DNA of 64,000 nt from CAYSCZ01 sp051155775 (GTDB taxonomy: Bacteria > Bacteroidota > Bacteroidia > Cytophagales > Cyclobacteriaceae), in the NCBI GenBank assembly GCA_051155775.1, contig DAXETV010000002.1, positions 15,306 to 79,305 on the forward strand. Direction: 5' to 3'. Below the pieces are notes generated by a model. The model saw only the letters and a program-made list of their open reading frames with translations, did no database searches and was not told the origin of the DNA. Position 1 is the stretch's first letter. Each line of letters opens with the position of its first letter. Made by a program: the position numbers and the translations under genes. This document shows, piece after piece, positions 26,437 to 35,760 of the stretch.

Positions 26437-27351
26437 ATGATTTATTGGAGGGAATACTTATTTATTTTAATCCTCTTTAGTTCAATAGCAGGAAGCACAG
26501 GATGTCACACTGCAATGAATGGTAGCATAGCTGATAGCCTTTTTCTTTATCACCAGCCTTTGAAATACTACTATGATTTAAAAGATCAGGAAGATAAATT
26601 CTTTTTGCCTTATGTGCTGGAAGAAATATCCGGATTATCTATGGCTAATGACGAAGAACTGGCAATGGTTCAGGATGAATCCGGAAAAGTATTTTTTTAC
26701 AACACTCAAGAGAGGACGATCACCAACAGCCTGGATTTTGCCCGCCCCGGTGACTTTGAAGGGGTGGAAGTAGTTGGCCAACATATATTCGTGATCAAAA
26801 GTAAAGGTGATTTATTTGATATTAATCTAGACGATTATCCACCATCAATAAAAAAGATTGAAACACCGCTCAAAAGTGATAACGATGCAGAAGGTCTTGG
26901 ATATGATCCACTGACAAATTCTATATTACTTGCCTGTAAAGATGATGGAGACATCAAGGGAAATAAGGTAAAAGGAAGGGCAGTTTACTCATACAACCTT
27001 GAAGATTCATCTTTTATAGAAAAGGAAACATTAAGTATTTCAAGCGATAAAATTGAAGATTATTTTGAGCGTGTAAAAGGTGGTGACTACGATGAAAAAC
27101 GGATCAAATTTATGCCTTCAGGCATCGCCGTTCACCCCAAAGACAATCATTTCTACCTGCTGGCATCCAGGGGTAAGATGATTTTTGTTATGAACAGGTC
27201 AAATGAAATTATAGGCAGTTACCCGATTTCACCCCGTGTTTTAAGCCAACCGGAAGGTATTTGTTTTGACAAAAATGGTGATATGTACCTATCCAGTGAA
27301 GGTGAAGGTGGTAAAGGGTATGTGATACTATTTAAAATGAAAACCAAATGA
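26437..27351 (+). CDS. SdiA-regulated (YjiK-like) domain lipoprotein
   Basis: 304-residue exported protein. From the ATG at 26437 it has a clean lipoprotein signal peptide (FILILFSSIAGSTGC, Cys about residue 23); the upstream in-frame ATG at 26377 would bury it behind 20 residues and sits before a promoter. The mature part is a beta-propeller of the SdiA-regulated/YjiK type: EEISGLSMAND, DFEGVEVVG, DAEGLGYDP and PEGICFDKNGDMYLSSEGEG are successive blades. These proteins are envelope proteins of unsettled function, probably binding a ligand or metal. Its last 4 bases overlap the next gene (ATGA), so the two are translationally coupled. Confidence 0.78.
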   Translation: MIYWREYLFILILFSSIAGSTGCHTAMNGSIADSLFLYHQPLKYYYDLKDQEDKFFLPYVLEEISGLSMANDEELAMVQDESGKVFFYNTQERTITNSLDFARPGDFEGVEVVGQHIFVIKSKGDLFDINLDDYPPSIKKIETPLKSDNDAEGLGYDPLTNSILLACKDDGDIKGNKVKGRAVYSYNLEDSSFIEKETLSISSDKIEDYFERVKGGDYDEKRIKFMPSGIAVHPKDNHFYLLASRGKMIFVMNRSNEIIGSYPISPRVLSQPEGICFDKNGDMYLSSEGEGGKGYVILFKMKTK

Positions 27352-30300
27352 AGATGAAACTGAGGTTATTTTTAATCTTAACAACCATCCTTTCTCATAA
27401 TATCTCATCAGCTCAGAAGGCTGAGCGTGAATTAATTCATAAAATGTATTTGATAGGTGATGCCGGTGAGCCAAGTCCAGATTCAAAACAATTGATTGAT
27501 CACCTCCGTCAGCATTTATCAGCAGAAGATAGCAACGCTTCAGCAATCCTATTAGGTGATAATATTTATCCCAGAGGCCTGCCACCGAAAGGCCATAAGG
27601 ATAGAAAGATAATGGAGAAGAAACTTACCGCTCAATTAGAATTGATACAGAATTTTAATGGCCGGAAGTTTGTAATCCCCGGAAATCATGATTGGGGAAA
27701 TAGCGGCAAGAATGGCGTGAAATATGTAAAAGAACAGCAAAAATTTATTAGGGATTTTCTGAATAATGCTGAGGTTTTCTTTCCTAAAAATGGTTGCCCC
27801 GGCCCGGTACTGATTGATCTGGATGAAGAAATTGCTTTAATGATTATCGATTTCCAATGGATCCTGCATCGATGGGATAAGCCTGGAATCGAAGAGGGCT
27901 GCGGAGTAGGTTCCACCATAGATTTACTTGTGGAGCTGGAAGAACTTATCAATTCAAACAACCATAAAAAGTTAATTATTGCTTCTCACCACCCGATGTA
28001 CACTTATGGCCCACATGGCGGCCGTATCCCCTTCGAGCAGTTCATCTTCCCCTTTAATTCCGGAACCAATAAAACATGGATACCACTGCCGGGCATAGGA
28101 TTGTTGTATCCTTTCTACCGTTCAGTGATAGGTAGTTCGCAAGATGTTGCTAATCCGAAATACAAAGCAATCCGGAATGTGATGGAGCAGTACTTTAAAG
28201 AGCATCCCTCATTAGTTCATGTATCAGGTCATGAACATTCGCTACAGCACATTGTGAAAGACAGCGTTAACTATATCGTTAGCGGGTCAGGCAGTAAAAC
28301 CTCCCATGTCACCACCGGGAAATATTCCCAATTTGCAATAAGCGCAAACGGATACTCAACACTTGATTTTTACAAAAATGGAGAAGTGTATGCTTCATTT
28401 TGGGCATTGAATGCGGATAAAAAAGTTGAAAAAATATATTCCAGCTTGCTTTTTAAAAGAGGTTATGAACCGCCGTTGACAGCCTCGGAATATGTCCAAA
28501 ACAATGACCTTTCTGATAGCACCATCCTGGCATCTGCCAGTGACCGCTATGTGGCCGGTAAGGGAAAAAGATTTTGGTTGGGCCGAAATTATCGAGATGT
28601 CTGGTCAGCAGAACTTGAATTCCCCGTATTTGATATAGGCACTGTAAAAGGCGGTCTAAAAATCGTAAAAAAGGGTGGGGGCATGCAAACTAAATCACTA
28701 CGACTGGAGGCCGAAAATGGAAAACAATATGTGCTTAGGTCTGTAGAAAAATATCCTGAAAAAGCTATACCTGAGATGCTCAGAGAAACATTTGCTGTGG
28801 ACCTCGTTCGCGATGGTATATCTGCATCGCATCCTTATGGGGCGATTGTAGTCCCCTACCTTGCCGAAGCAGCTGATGTGTATCATACCAACCCTGAGAT
28901 TGTTTTTATCCCGGATGATCCCAGATTAGGAGAATACAGGAAGGATTTTGCAAATACCCTGGCTTTATTCGAAGAGCGTGCAGATGACGAATACTGGTCT
29001 GAAGCAGAAAATTTTGGAGCAGCTGAAGACCTGGATAGTACACCGACGGTTATAGAAAATCTACAGGAAGATAATGATAATTTTATCGACCAGGAGTGGT
29101 TATTAAAGTCACGCCTTTTTGATATGATCATTGGTGACTGGGACCGGCATGAAGACCAATGGCGCTGGGCTGAGTATGAGGTTGAAAACGGGAAAGGAAA
29201 ATATTATCAACCTGTGCCAAGAGACCGTGATCAAACATTTTTTGTCAATGAAGGGGTGTTGCCAAAGTTGATAAGCAGAAAGTGGGCACTACCAAAATTT
29301 GAAGGTTTTGATAATGAAATAAAATGGACGCCCGGTTTTAATACCAATGCCGTCCATCTGGATCGATCATTCCTGAATAAACTTTCCAGGGAGGAATGGA
29401 TTCAAATTGCCCAGTCGTTACAGACGAAACTCACAGACGAGGTCATCGAAAATGCCATAAAGCAATGGCCAAAAAAGGTTTATGATTTAACAGGCGCAGA
29501 GATAATTACAAAATTGAAGGCAAGAAGGGACAATATTGTAAAATACGCACAGGAGTATTACGAGTTTTTGGCCCGGGAAGTGGATATAACAGGGTCGGAT
29601 AAACATGAACTATTCATTGTTAACCGCAAAACCGGTGGGATAACGGATATTACCATTTGGAAAACAAAAAAAGACGGCGAAAAGAAAAAGATCATCTATG
29701 ATCGAACATTTTATCCCCTCGAAACAAAAGAAATCCGACTATACGGTATGGACGGAAATGATCAATTCAGAATATTTGGAGAAGCAGAAAAAGGCATTAA
29801 AATCAGAATAATTGGCGGGGATGACAATGATGATGTGGTTGAAGACAATTCTTATGTGAGTGGCTTTAGCAGACTCACCAAAGTTTACGATCAAAAGGAT
29901 GACATAAGTATTGATGCTGGTAAGGAAACCAGGATTAAATTAAGAAAAGATGAATCAGTGAATAATTATGATAGGGAGGAGTTTAAATTTGATCATCTGC
30001 TCCCACTATTATCCGCACAGTTTAATAATGATGACGGATTGTTCCTGGGCGGTGGATTTCTTTTTACAAAGCAAAAATGGCGTAAAGATCCTTTTTTTCA
30101 TCAACAGCAACTTCTGGCTAGTGTAGCTTTTGCAACAGGTTCATTTTCTTTTAAATATGACGCAATATTTACCGATATTATTGGCAAGTGGGACATTGCA
30201 CCATCACTTACCATTGATGAACCCTTTTTTGTCAATAATTTCTTTGGACTGGGTAATGAGACGGTGTTTGATCAAGAACTGGATATAGATTTTTACAGGG

Positions 30301-31034
30301 TAAGGTATGCCAGGAATAACTTCGATCTAATGTTAAAAAATGATCTTAATGACTACTTAAGTGTATATTTTGGCCCAACCTTCAAAAGAGTAAATGTTGA
30401 GGAACAGGGAGATACTTTTTTGAAAGAATCTGACAATCCCTTAAATAACCCTTCTACCTTCAGAGACCATTTTTATGGTGGTGGTAGAATAGGATTGACC
30501 ATAGATACCAGGGATGAATCCAGATTGACCAGCAGTGGCATACGCTTTAATACAGATTATCAGCAATTTGCCGGATTGAACGAGCGGTCATCAAACTTTT
30601 CACAATTTCAATCTGATTTTTCTGCTTATATCAGCACACGATTTCCTGCCAGGTGGACGTTTGCCAGTCGTGTGGGTGTCTCGAAGATCTTTAATGATTT
30701 TGAATTTTTTAACGCCAGCAAGCTGGGCGGGCTAACCAACCTGAGAGGGTATCGAAGGACTCGTTTTCATGGCGAAACCAGCTTCTATCATAACTTTGAC
30801 CTGCGATGGAAACTATTCACTTTCACTTCTTATCTCTTCCCCGCAAGTGTAGGGGTTATAGGATTTCATGACATTGGCAGGATATGGGTGGATGGAGAAA
30901 ATTCAGATAAATGGCACCGTGGTGCGGGAGGCGGTATTTGGATCGCCCCACTCAATATGGCTGTTCTATCTTTTACTATGACATTTACAGAAGAAGAAAA
31001 TTTACCCTTTGTCAGGCTGGGATTTTTCTTTTAG
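27348..31034 (+). CDS. Metallophosphoesterase fused to an outer-membrane beta-barrel (surface antigen/Omp85-like)
   Basis: 1228-residue exported protein. A signal peptide (about 1–22) is followed by a calcineurin-like metallophosphoesterase (about 30–350) with all metal blocks: LIGDAGE, LLGDNIYPRG, IPGNHDWG, SHHPMYTYGPHGG and SGHEHSLQH. A large middle region (about 380–860) contains IIGDWDRHEDQWRW and VPRDRDQTF and is conserved in this architecture. The C-terminal 350 residues form a 16-strand-type barrel with LGGGFLF, GGGRIGLTIDTRDE, LGGLTNLRGYRR and final FVRLGFFF (C-terminal aromatic residue). It would place a phosphatase on the cell surface or in the periplasm next to its own barrel. Confidence 0.85.
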   Translation: MKMKLRLFLILTTILSHNISSAQKAERELIHKMYLIGDAGEPSPDSKQLIDHLRQHLSAEDSNASAILLGDNIYPRGLPPKGHKDRKIMEKKLTAQLELIQNFNGRKFVIPGNHDWGNSGKNGVKYVKEQQKFIRDFLNNAEVFFPKNGCPGPVLIDLDEEIALMIIDFQWILHRWDKPGIEEGCGVGSTIDLLVELEELINSNNHKKLIIASHHPMYTYGPHGGRIPFEQFIFPFNSGTNKTWIPLPGIGLLYPFYRSVIGSSQDVANPKYKAIRNVMEQYFKEHPSLVHVSGHEHSLQHIVKDSVNYIVSGSGSKTSHVTTGKYSQFAISANGYSTLDFYKNGEVYASFWALNADKKVEKIYSSLLFKRGYEPPLTASEYVQNNDLSDSTILASASDRYVAGKGKRFWLGRNYRDVWSAELEFPVFDIGTVKGGLKIVKKGGGMQTKSLRLEAENGKQYVLRSVEKYPEKAIPEMLRETFAVDLVRDGISASHPYGAIVVPYLAEAADVYHTNPEIVFIPDDPRLGEYRKDFANTLALFEERADDEYWSEAENFGAAEDLDSTPTVIENLQEDNDNFIDQEWLLKSRLFDMIIGDWDRHEDQWRWAEYEVENGKGKYYQPVPRDRDQTFFVNEGVLPKLISRKWALPKFEGFDNEIKWTPGFNTNAVHLDRSFLNKLSREEWIQIAQSLQTKLTDEVIENAIKQWPKKVYDLTGAEIITKLKARRDNIVKYAQEYYEFLAREVDITGSDKHELFIVNRKTGGITDITIWKTKKDGEKKKIIYDRTFYPLETKEIRLYGMDGNDQFRIFGEAEKGIKIRIIGGDDNDDVVEDNSYVSGFSRLTKVYDQKDDISIDAGKETRIKLRKDESVNNYDREEFKFDHLLPLLSAQFNNDDGLFLGGGFLFTKQKWRKDPFFHQQQLLASVAFATGSFSFKYDAIFTDIIGKWDIAPSLTIDEPFFVNNFFGLGNETVFDQELDIDFYRVRYARNNFDLMLKNDLNDYLSVYFGPTFKRVNVEEQGDTFLKESDNPLNNPSTFRDHFYGGGRIGLTIDTRDESRLTSSGIRFNTDYQQFAGLNERSSNFSQFQSDFSAYISTRFPARWTFASRVGVSKIFNDFEFFNASKLGGLTNLRGYRRTRFHGETSFYHNFDLRWKLFTFTSYLFPASVGVIGFHDIGRIWVDGENSDKWHRGAGGGIWIAPLNMAVLSFTMTFTEEENLPFVRLGFFF

Positions 31035-31097
31035 CAGTTTGCTTGGTGGTCAAATCTATGGAAGCATAGAAGTAAGCTAACTTACTGATTATCAATG

Positions 31098-31172
31098 TGG
31101 GATGTACTGGATTCGAACCAGTGACCTCTTGCCTGTCAAGCAAGCGCTCTAAACCAACTGAGCTAACACCCC
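31098..31172 (-). tRNA. tRNA-Val (GAC)
   Basis: Complete cloverleaf on the minus strand: acceptor GGGGTGT/ACATCCC (one G·T) with A73, D arm GCTC…GAGC, anticodon stem CTTGC/GCAAG with loop TTGACAG giving anticodon GAC, T arm ACTGG-TTCGAAT-CCAGT. No CCA encoded. It is the second valine tRNA in the window, with the other anticodon class. The loop should not be confused with tRNA-Asp (GTC). Confidence 0.9.
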
Positions 31173-31224
31173 ATTATAAAACCATAAATTTAAGAAAATC
31201 CTGGAAAAGGCCCCTATATTAAGT

Positions 31225-31353
31225 CTAAAGGATTTTACCCAAGGCCTCTAATAAGAAACGCTCAAAAAGAATGGCGCCGGTCATCAACAAACCCAACACG
31301 ATAATCAGTAATGAGTGGAATTTGCTAAGTTGATACTTTCCAAATAATTTCAT
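31225..31353 (-). CDS. Small single-helix membrane protein, 42 residues (hypothetical)
   Basis: Short ORF on the minus strand from ATG (31353–31351) to TAG (31227–31225); a second in-frame ATG lies 6 bases upstream at 31359. The translation begins MKLFGKYQLSKFHSLL, continues with one hydrophobic helix (about residues 14–32, LLIIVLGLLMTGAILF) and ends with a short amphipathic tail. A basic N-terminus followed by a hydrophobic helix is typical of small inner-membrane proteins. It lies between the LacI regulator and tRNA-Val, 59 bp downstream of the regulator on the same strand, so it could be co-transcribed. I do not recognise a family. Confidence 0.5.
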   Translation of the reverse strand: MKLFGKYQLSKFHSLLIIVLGLLMTGAILFERFLLEALGKIL

Positions 31354-31412
31354 GAGCATGCACCATTATGATTCTAATAACAACTTAACCTGCTCTATCC
31401 CTTAATATTAAT

Positions 31413-32429
31413 CTATTTTTTTTTGCTGCTATCTCGAATCACCAATTCAGATTGCAGGACGGTTTCAGAAAATTGATGATCGGGGTCGTTTATCTGCTCA
31501 AATAGCTTGTTTGCAGCTACCTGCCCCATTTCATATCCCGGTTGGGTTAGCGTTGACAAAGAGGGCTCATACAGACTTGATATTTCCCAATTACTAAATC
31601 CAACCACAGCAATATCGTCTGGGATCTTTAATCCATTTTTTTTAATATTTTTGATGGCCCCAATAGCAAGCATATCGGTTCCGCAAAATAATCCATCAGG
31701 CGCATCACGACTGAATAATTCAGAGCTCACTTCATATCCATGCTCATAATCCCCTCCGTCACAATGAATCACAAGTTTATCATCATAAGGCAAGTTATTA
31801 TCCAAAAGTGCCTGCTTATATCCTTCAAATCGATGTTGATTGATAAGTAATTGTATTGGTCCACTGATATGGGCAATACGTTTACAACCCACCGCTATAA
31901 GGTGGTTCACAGCCTTATAACCAGCATCGTAATCATCGATAACTACTTTATCGGAGGCAACATCCTCACAAATACAATCAAAAAAAACAAGCGGTAGCTT
32001 TTTCTCTTTTATATCATTTAGATGATCAAAGTTTTTTGTATGCTTTGAAATGCAAATCAAAACACCGTCTACCCGCCCGTTAATCAAAGTTCTCACATTT
32101 TGGACCTCCTTTTCATAAGATTCGTGAGATGTACATATAATCACATTATATCCTATTGAATTAGCGTAATCTTCTATTCCGGTTATTACAGAGGAAAAAA
32201 ATTCATGTACTACCTGCGGGATAACAATACCCAGGGTTCTTGTGGTGCTGCTTCTTAAGCTAAGGGCGGTAAAGTTTGGCTGGTAGTTTAATTTTTTTGC
32301 CAGTTCCTTTACTGCTTTTCTTGTAGCTTCCTTAACTACCGGGCTATCCGATAGAGCCCTGGATACCGTGGAAACAGATATATCTAATTGTTTCGCGATA
32401 TCTTTAATAGTAACAATATCCTTTTTCAT
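31413..32429 (-). CDS. LacI family transcriptional regulator
   Basis: 338-residue sugar-responsive repressor or activator. The N-terminal helix-turn-helix (TIKDIAKQLDISVSTVSRAL, about residues 6–25) and hinge helix (NYQPNFTALSLRS) are canonical. They are followed by a periplasmic-binding-protein-like effector domain (about 60–335), including GIVIPQVVHEFF, VFFDC, RIAHISGP and GLFCGTDMLAIG. It is divergent from susC, and the 269-bp gap contains a perfect LacI-type palindrome, so it most likely controls the SusCD locus and perhaps itself. The effector is unknown. Confidence 0.92.
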   Translation of the reverse strand: MKKDIVTIKDIAKQLDISVSTVSRALSDSPVVKEATRKAVKELAKKLNYQPNFTALSLRSSTTRTLGIVIPQVVHEFFSSVITGIEDYANSIGYNVIICTSHESYEKEVQNVRTLINGRVDGVLICISKHTKNFDHLNDIKEKKLPLVFFDCICEDVASDKVVIDDYDAGYKAVNHLIAVGCKRIAHISGPIQLLINQHRFEGYKQALLDNNLPYDDKLVIHCDGGDYEHGYEVSSELFSRDAPDGLFCGTDMLAIGAIKNIKKNGLKIPDDIAVVGFSNWEISSLYEPSLSTLTQPGYEMGQVAANKLFEQINDPDHQFSETVLQSELVIRDSSKKK

Positions 32430-32528
32430 AATTCAGTTTAAAATTATTAACAATCCCAGAATTCTAATAACAACAATGAGTATCTTAGAAAAGTACAGTA
32501 AATTAAAAAAGTGAAATTACAGGAAATG

Positions 32529-32542
32529 TGAAAACGTTTTCA
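32529..32542. promoter_or_regulatory. Putative LacI-family operator
   Basis: TGAAAACGTTTTCA is a perfect 14-bp palindrome with the central CG of LacI-family operators. It lies 100 bp upstream of the lacI-type start and 157 bp upstream of susC. A second AACGTT core occurs at 32677–32682, but its flanks are not symmetric. Confidence 0.65.
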
Positions 32543-32650
32543 GTATTTATTTTTCAATTTATCATCTATTTTATTGGAAATCCTTTTTAATATTCTGCTA
32601 ATTTGGTTTATTTAGATATTGAAAAAATATAATCAAGGACTTTTTATCAT

Positions 32651-32673
32651 GCCTTACTGGCTGAATGTAAGGC
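32651..32673 (+). other. Hairpin in the susC leader
   Basis: GCCTTAC at 32651–32657 and GTAAGGC at 32667–32673 form a perfect 7-bp stem with a 9-base loop, ending 25 bases before the susC ATG. There is no following T-run, so it is not a terminator; it could influence translation or mRNA stability. Confidence 0.4.
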
Positions 32674-32698
32674 TTAAACGTTAACAATTTATAACAAT

Positions 32699-35671
32699 AT
32701 GAAGAAGTTTTTACTATTAAGTTTGATGGTAGTTCTTTCGGCTGGGCTGGTATTAGCTCAGGAAAGAACGGTTTCCGGAAAAGTTACTGATGCGGAAACA
32801 GGTGAACCCATTCCGGGTGCGAACATTATCGTGAAGGGTACTACAAGTGGTACCATTACCGATTTCGAAGGTAATTACTCTTTGAGTGTACCTGACGGTG
32901 CTACGTTGGTTTATTCCTTCGTAGGCTATGCGCAACAAGAAGTTGCTGTCGGCTCAAGAAGCGTAATTGACGTGTCTTTGGCTTTAGATGTACAAGCGCT
33001 CTCCGAAGTAGTAGTGGTAGGGTATGGTACACAAGAGAAAAAAGAAATTACCAGTGCTGTTACCAGTGTTTCTTCCAAGGAGTTTAACGCAGGTAACATT
33101 CAAAACCCTCAACAATTGCTTCAGGGTAAAGTATCAGGTCTTGTCATAGCTCGACCCGGTAGTGACCCTAATGGCGGATTTAATATTCGCTTAAGAGGTA
33201 TTTCCAGCCTTGGTGCAAGTCAGGAGCCACTATTTGTAGTAGATGGTGTAATTATGAGTTCCGGCACTTTCTCTACCATCGTTGACCCAAATGATATTGA
33301 ATCTATAGATGTATTAAAAGATGCTTCGGCAGCGGCCATTTATGGTGTTCGGGGAAATGCCGGTGTGCTACTTGTAACTACCAAAACAGGTAGCCCGGGC
33401 AAGCCTGAGGTGAATTATAATATGTTTGCTGCCATTGAAGAAGTGGCCGAAACATGGAATCCCCTTTCCGCTGATGAATTTAGAAGCGTAAGTCAGGAAG
33501 TATTGGGCGAGGTTACAGATTTCGGAGGTGACACCGATTGGTTTGATGCGATTACAAGAACCAGTGTATCCCATGTACATAATTTATCTTTTTCCGGCGG
33601 ATCAGATCAAACATCTTACAGAATGTCATTTACCGCCCGTGATGTAGATGGTATACAAGAAAGGACCGGATTTACAAGATATCTTGGTCGACTGAATTTA
33701 AAACATTCAGTTCTTGACAATATCTTAACCTTTACTTCACAAATTGCATTTGTAAGTCAAAATGCAAGTTTAGGTTTTGATGAGGCTTACAGGTATTCAG
33801 TCATTTATAATCCAACCGCTCCTATTAGGGATCCTGATAATCCCGATCAATTTTTTGAGGTAGGTGGATTTGACAGGTTTAATCCTGCAGGTATTGTATT
33901 CCAGAATGATAACACCAGGAGGCAACAAGGTATACTGGCGTCATTAAAAGGAGAAATTGACCTTGGATTTTTAGTTGAAGGATTAAGGGCTTCAGGAAGC
34001 TATGCTCAAATTAGGTCGAGCCAAATTGGTACTGAATTTTATGATAAAAACAGCTTATATGTTAGGACCAGTTTCTTCGGTAATACAAATCAAAACGGTT
34101 TTGTACAAAAAGAAACTAATGAAAGCTTCTCAGAGCTGATAGAGGCTACAGTAAACTACGACAAAACATTTGGCGACTTTGATGTTGCTTTATTGGGTGG
34201 TTACTCATATCAGGCATTTGATAATCAAGGTTTTGCTTTAGCTGGTGGAGATTTCACCACCGATGCAGTGAGGGGTAATAATCCGTCATTTGCTAATGAC
34301 TTTGCCAATGGCCTGGGTGCAGTAGGTGGATTTAGAAATAGAAGCTTATTAATAGCAGGTTTTGGTAGATTAAATGTAACTTATCAAGGTACTTATTTCT
34401 TCAGCGCAAGCTTTAGGAGGGAAGGATCCACTGTTTTTGGAGAGGATAACAAATGGGGTAACTTCCCTGGAATCAGTGCTGGTGTGGAATTAACTAATAT
34501 AGTGGATATACCAAATGTTAACACTTTAAAATTAAGAGGTAGTTTTGGTATTACCGGTGGAGTGCCACAGGGAACGAATCTAACAGCCTTAACCTTAGCG
34601 CCAAGTGGATCCGTTCTTGTTAATGGTACTTTTGTACCCGCTTTTGGCCCTGTACAAAATGCCAACCCTAATCTGCAATTTGAAGAAAAGAAAGAATTTG
34701 ATGTAGGATTGGATTTCTCATTATTTGACAGCAAACTACAAGGTACTTTTGATTACTATACCAGAGTCACTGAGGACTTGCTTATACCTGCTGCTGTTCC
34801 GGTTCCGCCAAACCTGGCAAACACTACTCTACTAAATGCCGGTGAATTTGAAAATGATGGATATGAAGTCACTTTGAGTTATAAACATCAAATCACTGAT
34901 GAATTGGAATGGGAAACATCCGGTAACTGGTCAACATTCAACACTGAATTAACAAAATTTACAGAGGATGAACAATTCAGGTCAAATGCTGGGGCACCTG
35001 GCCAGAATGCAATAAACATTAACAGGGTAGCGGTAGGTGAAGAACTTGGTCAAATCTTTGCACCGGTAGTCACCGGTATTGATGAAGCGGGTGATTGGGT
35101 ATATGCTGATCTGGATGGGGATGGAGTTATTGAACAAAATGGAGACGACAGAACTACTGTAGGAAATGGTCTTCCTGATGGAACATGGGGATGGAATAAC
35201 ACCTTTAGATACAAGGGTTTTGAACTAAACTTTTTCTGGAGAGGTACTTATGGCCATCAGTTGGCTAACATGACCAGAAACTTTTACCAGGCTGCATCGA
35301 ACAATATTAACCAGTTCAATGTCTTGTCCAGTTACGATGAGTTATCAGACCTGACAGCTGGACCTGCCTGGGGATCGATATTTGTAGAAGATGCCGACTT
35401 CATTGCTTTGGATAATGCCACATTTTCGTACAAATTACCACTCGGGGATAATCAGCCTTTCCAGGAAGTTAAATTCTTTGTGAGTGGCAACAATCTAGTG
35501 TTGTTAACTAATTATTCAGGTGTAGATCCTGAGGTAAGGTTTGCAGATACCGGTTCTGTTGACAATGGTGGTCGAGCAGGTACCCCGGATCCACTATCGC
35601 CGGGTATCGACAGAAGAAATACCTGGTTTAGGTCAAGAACTTATACCATAGGCGCAAATATTAAAATATAA
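32699..35671 (+). CDS. SusC/RagA family TonB-dependent outer-membrane transporter
   Basis: 990-residue nutrient importer. A signal peptide (about 1–20) is followed by a carboxypeptidase-regulatory-like Ig domain (about 23–105: VSGKVTDAETGEPIPGANI, GTITDFEGNYSL). A TonB-box-like stretch (EVVVVGYGTQ, about 104–113), a plug domain (about 115–230, with IRLRGISSLG and the SusC signature VLKDASAAAIYGVRGNAGV) and a 22-strand barrel complete it. The C-terminus ends TYTIGANIKI. It forms a pair with susD 89 bp downstream. At 990 residues it is typical of SusC proteins for oligosaccharides or peptides; the substrate is not evident. Confidence 0.95.
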   Translation: MKKFLLLSLMVVLSAGLVLAQERTVSGKVTDAETGEPIPGANIIVKGTTSGTITDFEGNYSLSVPDGATLVYSFVGYAQQEVAVGSRSVIDVSLALDVQALSEVVVVGYGTQEKKEITSAVTSVSSKEFNAGNIQNPQQLLQGKVSGLVIARPGSDPNGGFNIRLRGISSLGASQEPLFVVDGVIMSSGTFSTIVDPNDIESIDVLKDASAAAIYGVRGNAGVLLVTTKTGSPGKPEVNYNMFAAIEEVAETWNPLSADEFRSVSQEVLGEVTDFGGDTDWFDAITRTSVSHVHNLSFSGGSDQTSYRMSFTARDVDGIQERTGFTRYLGRLNLKHSVLDNILTFTSQIAFVSQNASLGFDEAYRYSVIYNPTAPIRDPDNPDQFFEVGGFDRFNPAGIVFQNDNTRRQQGILASLKGEIDLGFLVEGLRASGSYAQIRSSQIGTEFYDKNSLYVRTSFFGNTNQNGFVQKETNESFSELIEATVNYDKTFGDFDVALLGGYSYQAFDNQGFALAGGDFTTDAVRGNNPSFANDFANGLGAVGGFRNRSLLIAGFGRLNVTYQGTYFFSASFRREGSTVFGEDNKWGNFPGISAGVELTNIVDIPNVNTLKLRGSFGITGGVPQGTNLTALTLAPSGSVLVNGTFVPAFGPVQNANPNLQFEEKKEFDVGLDFSLFDSKLQGTFDYYTRVTEDLLIPAAVPVPPNLANTTLLNAGEFENDGYEVTLSYKHQITDELEWETSGNWSTFNTELTKFTEDEQFRSNAGAPGQNAININRVAVGEELGQIFAPVVTGIDEAGDWVYADLDGDGVIEQNGDDRTTVGNGLPDGTWGWNNTFRYKGFELNFFWRGTYGHQLANMTRNFYQAASNNINQFNVLSSYDELSDLTAGPAWGSIFVEDADFIALDNATFSYKLPLGDNQPFQEVKFFVSGNNLVLLTNYSGVDPEVRFADTGSVDNGGRAGTPDPLSPGIDRRNTWFRSRTYTIGANIKI

Positions 35672-35760
35672 AAAATAGATGTCAGAAATTTATTTTAACA
35701 CACAATTAAAACAAACTTATTTATCATAAGCTTTGTTGAAAAATTATCAAAACAAGAATT

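Noticed and set aside
31071..31086. AGTAAG-CTAA-CTTACT dyad near the tRNA-Val gene as a terminator
   Set aside because: Six-bp stem with no T-run; likely chance.
31098..31172. tRNA-Asp reading of the 31.1 kb tRNA
   Set aside because: The anticodon on the coding (minus) strand is GAC, which reads valine codons; GTC appears only on the other strand.
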